A stretch of 64,000 bases of DNA, taken from contig NZ_CP109583.1 in NCBI RefSeq assembly GCF_036250755.1, positions 744,001-808,000 on the forward strand, in the 5' to 3' direction. The notes beneath the pieces are model-generated. The model was given only the letters and a program-made list of their open reading frames with translations. It made no database searches and was not told the origin of the DNA. The position numbers and the translations under genes are program-made. Positions 63,992 to 64,000 of this stretch are shown here, one piece after another. The DNA is from Streptomyces uncialis (GTDB lineage: Bacteria > Actinomycetota > Actinomycetes > Streptomycetales > Streptomycetaceae). How positions within the stretch are numbered: the stretch's first letter is position 1; each line of letters opens with the position of its first letter.

Positions 63992-64000
63992 CGGGTGTCG
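63988..64000 (-). CDS. C-terminal end of an upstream coupled gene (partial)
   Basis: The last bases of the window read Asp-Thr-Arg-stop on the minus strand, with the TGA overlapping the ATG of the ABC gene at 63991. This shows that an upstream gene, likely the RamA-like half-transporter, ends here. Only three codons are visible. Confidence 0.4.

Overview
The window is high-GC actinobacterial DNA, almost certainly Streptomyces or a close relative. Genes show strong G/C at third codon positions, SD motifs are GGAGG-like, several start codons sit directly at a promoter (leaderless), and the gene content is typical: a large AfsR-type SARP, MmyB-type regulator, ECF sigma factor, tripeptidyl-aminopeptidase-like secreted hydrolases, DUF3618/DUF4235 envelope genes, and one edge of what looks like a ram/amf (SapB lanthipeptide) cluster. 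No rRNA, tRNA or CRISPR array was recognised.

Left part (1-31 kb) is an accessory patchwork of short transcription units. It opens with an XRE/MmyB regulator coupled to a short-chain dehydrogenase, a SnoaL-like protein behind a perfect 16-bp palindrome, and a SUKH protein. A divergent leaderless pair follows (quinone oxidoreductase / ArsR regulator) sharing an operator. Next come a GNAT enzyme, a hypothetical protein with a frameshifted paralogue beside it, a secreted serine peptidase, a lipoprotein, a Tat-exported poly-gamma-glutamate-hydrolase-like protein, a HIT protein, a glycine-rich PGRS-like secreted protein, a CGNR regulator with a divergent MFS exporter, and a giant beta-propeller/amidohydrolase. 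Decay is common here: frameshifted remnants, a probable Tn3 transposase scrap, and an internally deleted holin-family gene ahead of DUF3618/DUF4235. Two STAS-like proteins, a glutamate-cysteine ligase-like enzyme and a metallophosphoesterase follow.

Middle part (31-44 kb) holds a second-copy adenylate kinase, DUF4259, a TmrB-like P-loop kinase, an amidinotransferase, a CLC channel, and a TetR regulator divergent from an epoxide-hydrolase-like enzyme with two identical-type operators. Then comes a five-gene overlapping operon: ECF sigma factor, zinc-finger anti-sigma fused to a membrane domain, ABC ATPase, and two membrane proteins. This looks like one sigma-controlled ABC export or sensing system and is the most coherent multi-gene unit in the window.

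Right part (44-64 kb) has a GNAT enzyme, a 1094-residue SARP divergent from an EmrB-type exporter, a second 14-TM exporter with a structured leader, an MmpS-like lipoprotein, a TTG-initiated O-methyltransferase, a DUF4230 protein, a GH109-like oxidoreductase, a DUF1266 protein, and a second secreted peptidase preceded by a LacI-type palindrome and a small leader ORF. It closes with a RamR/AmfR-like regulator convergent with a RamB/AmfA-like ABC half-transporter that continues upstream beyond the window edge. Convergent gene pairs are mostly separated by long perfect GC hairpins.
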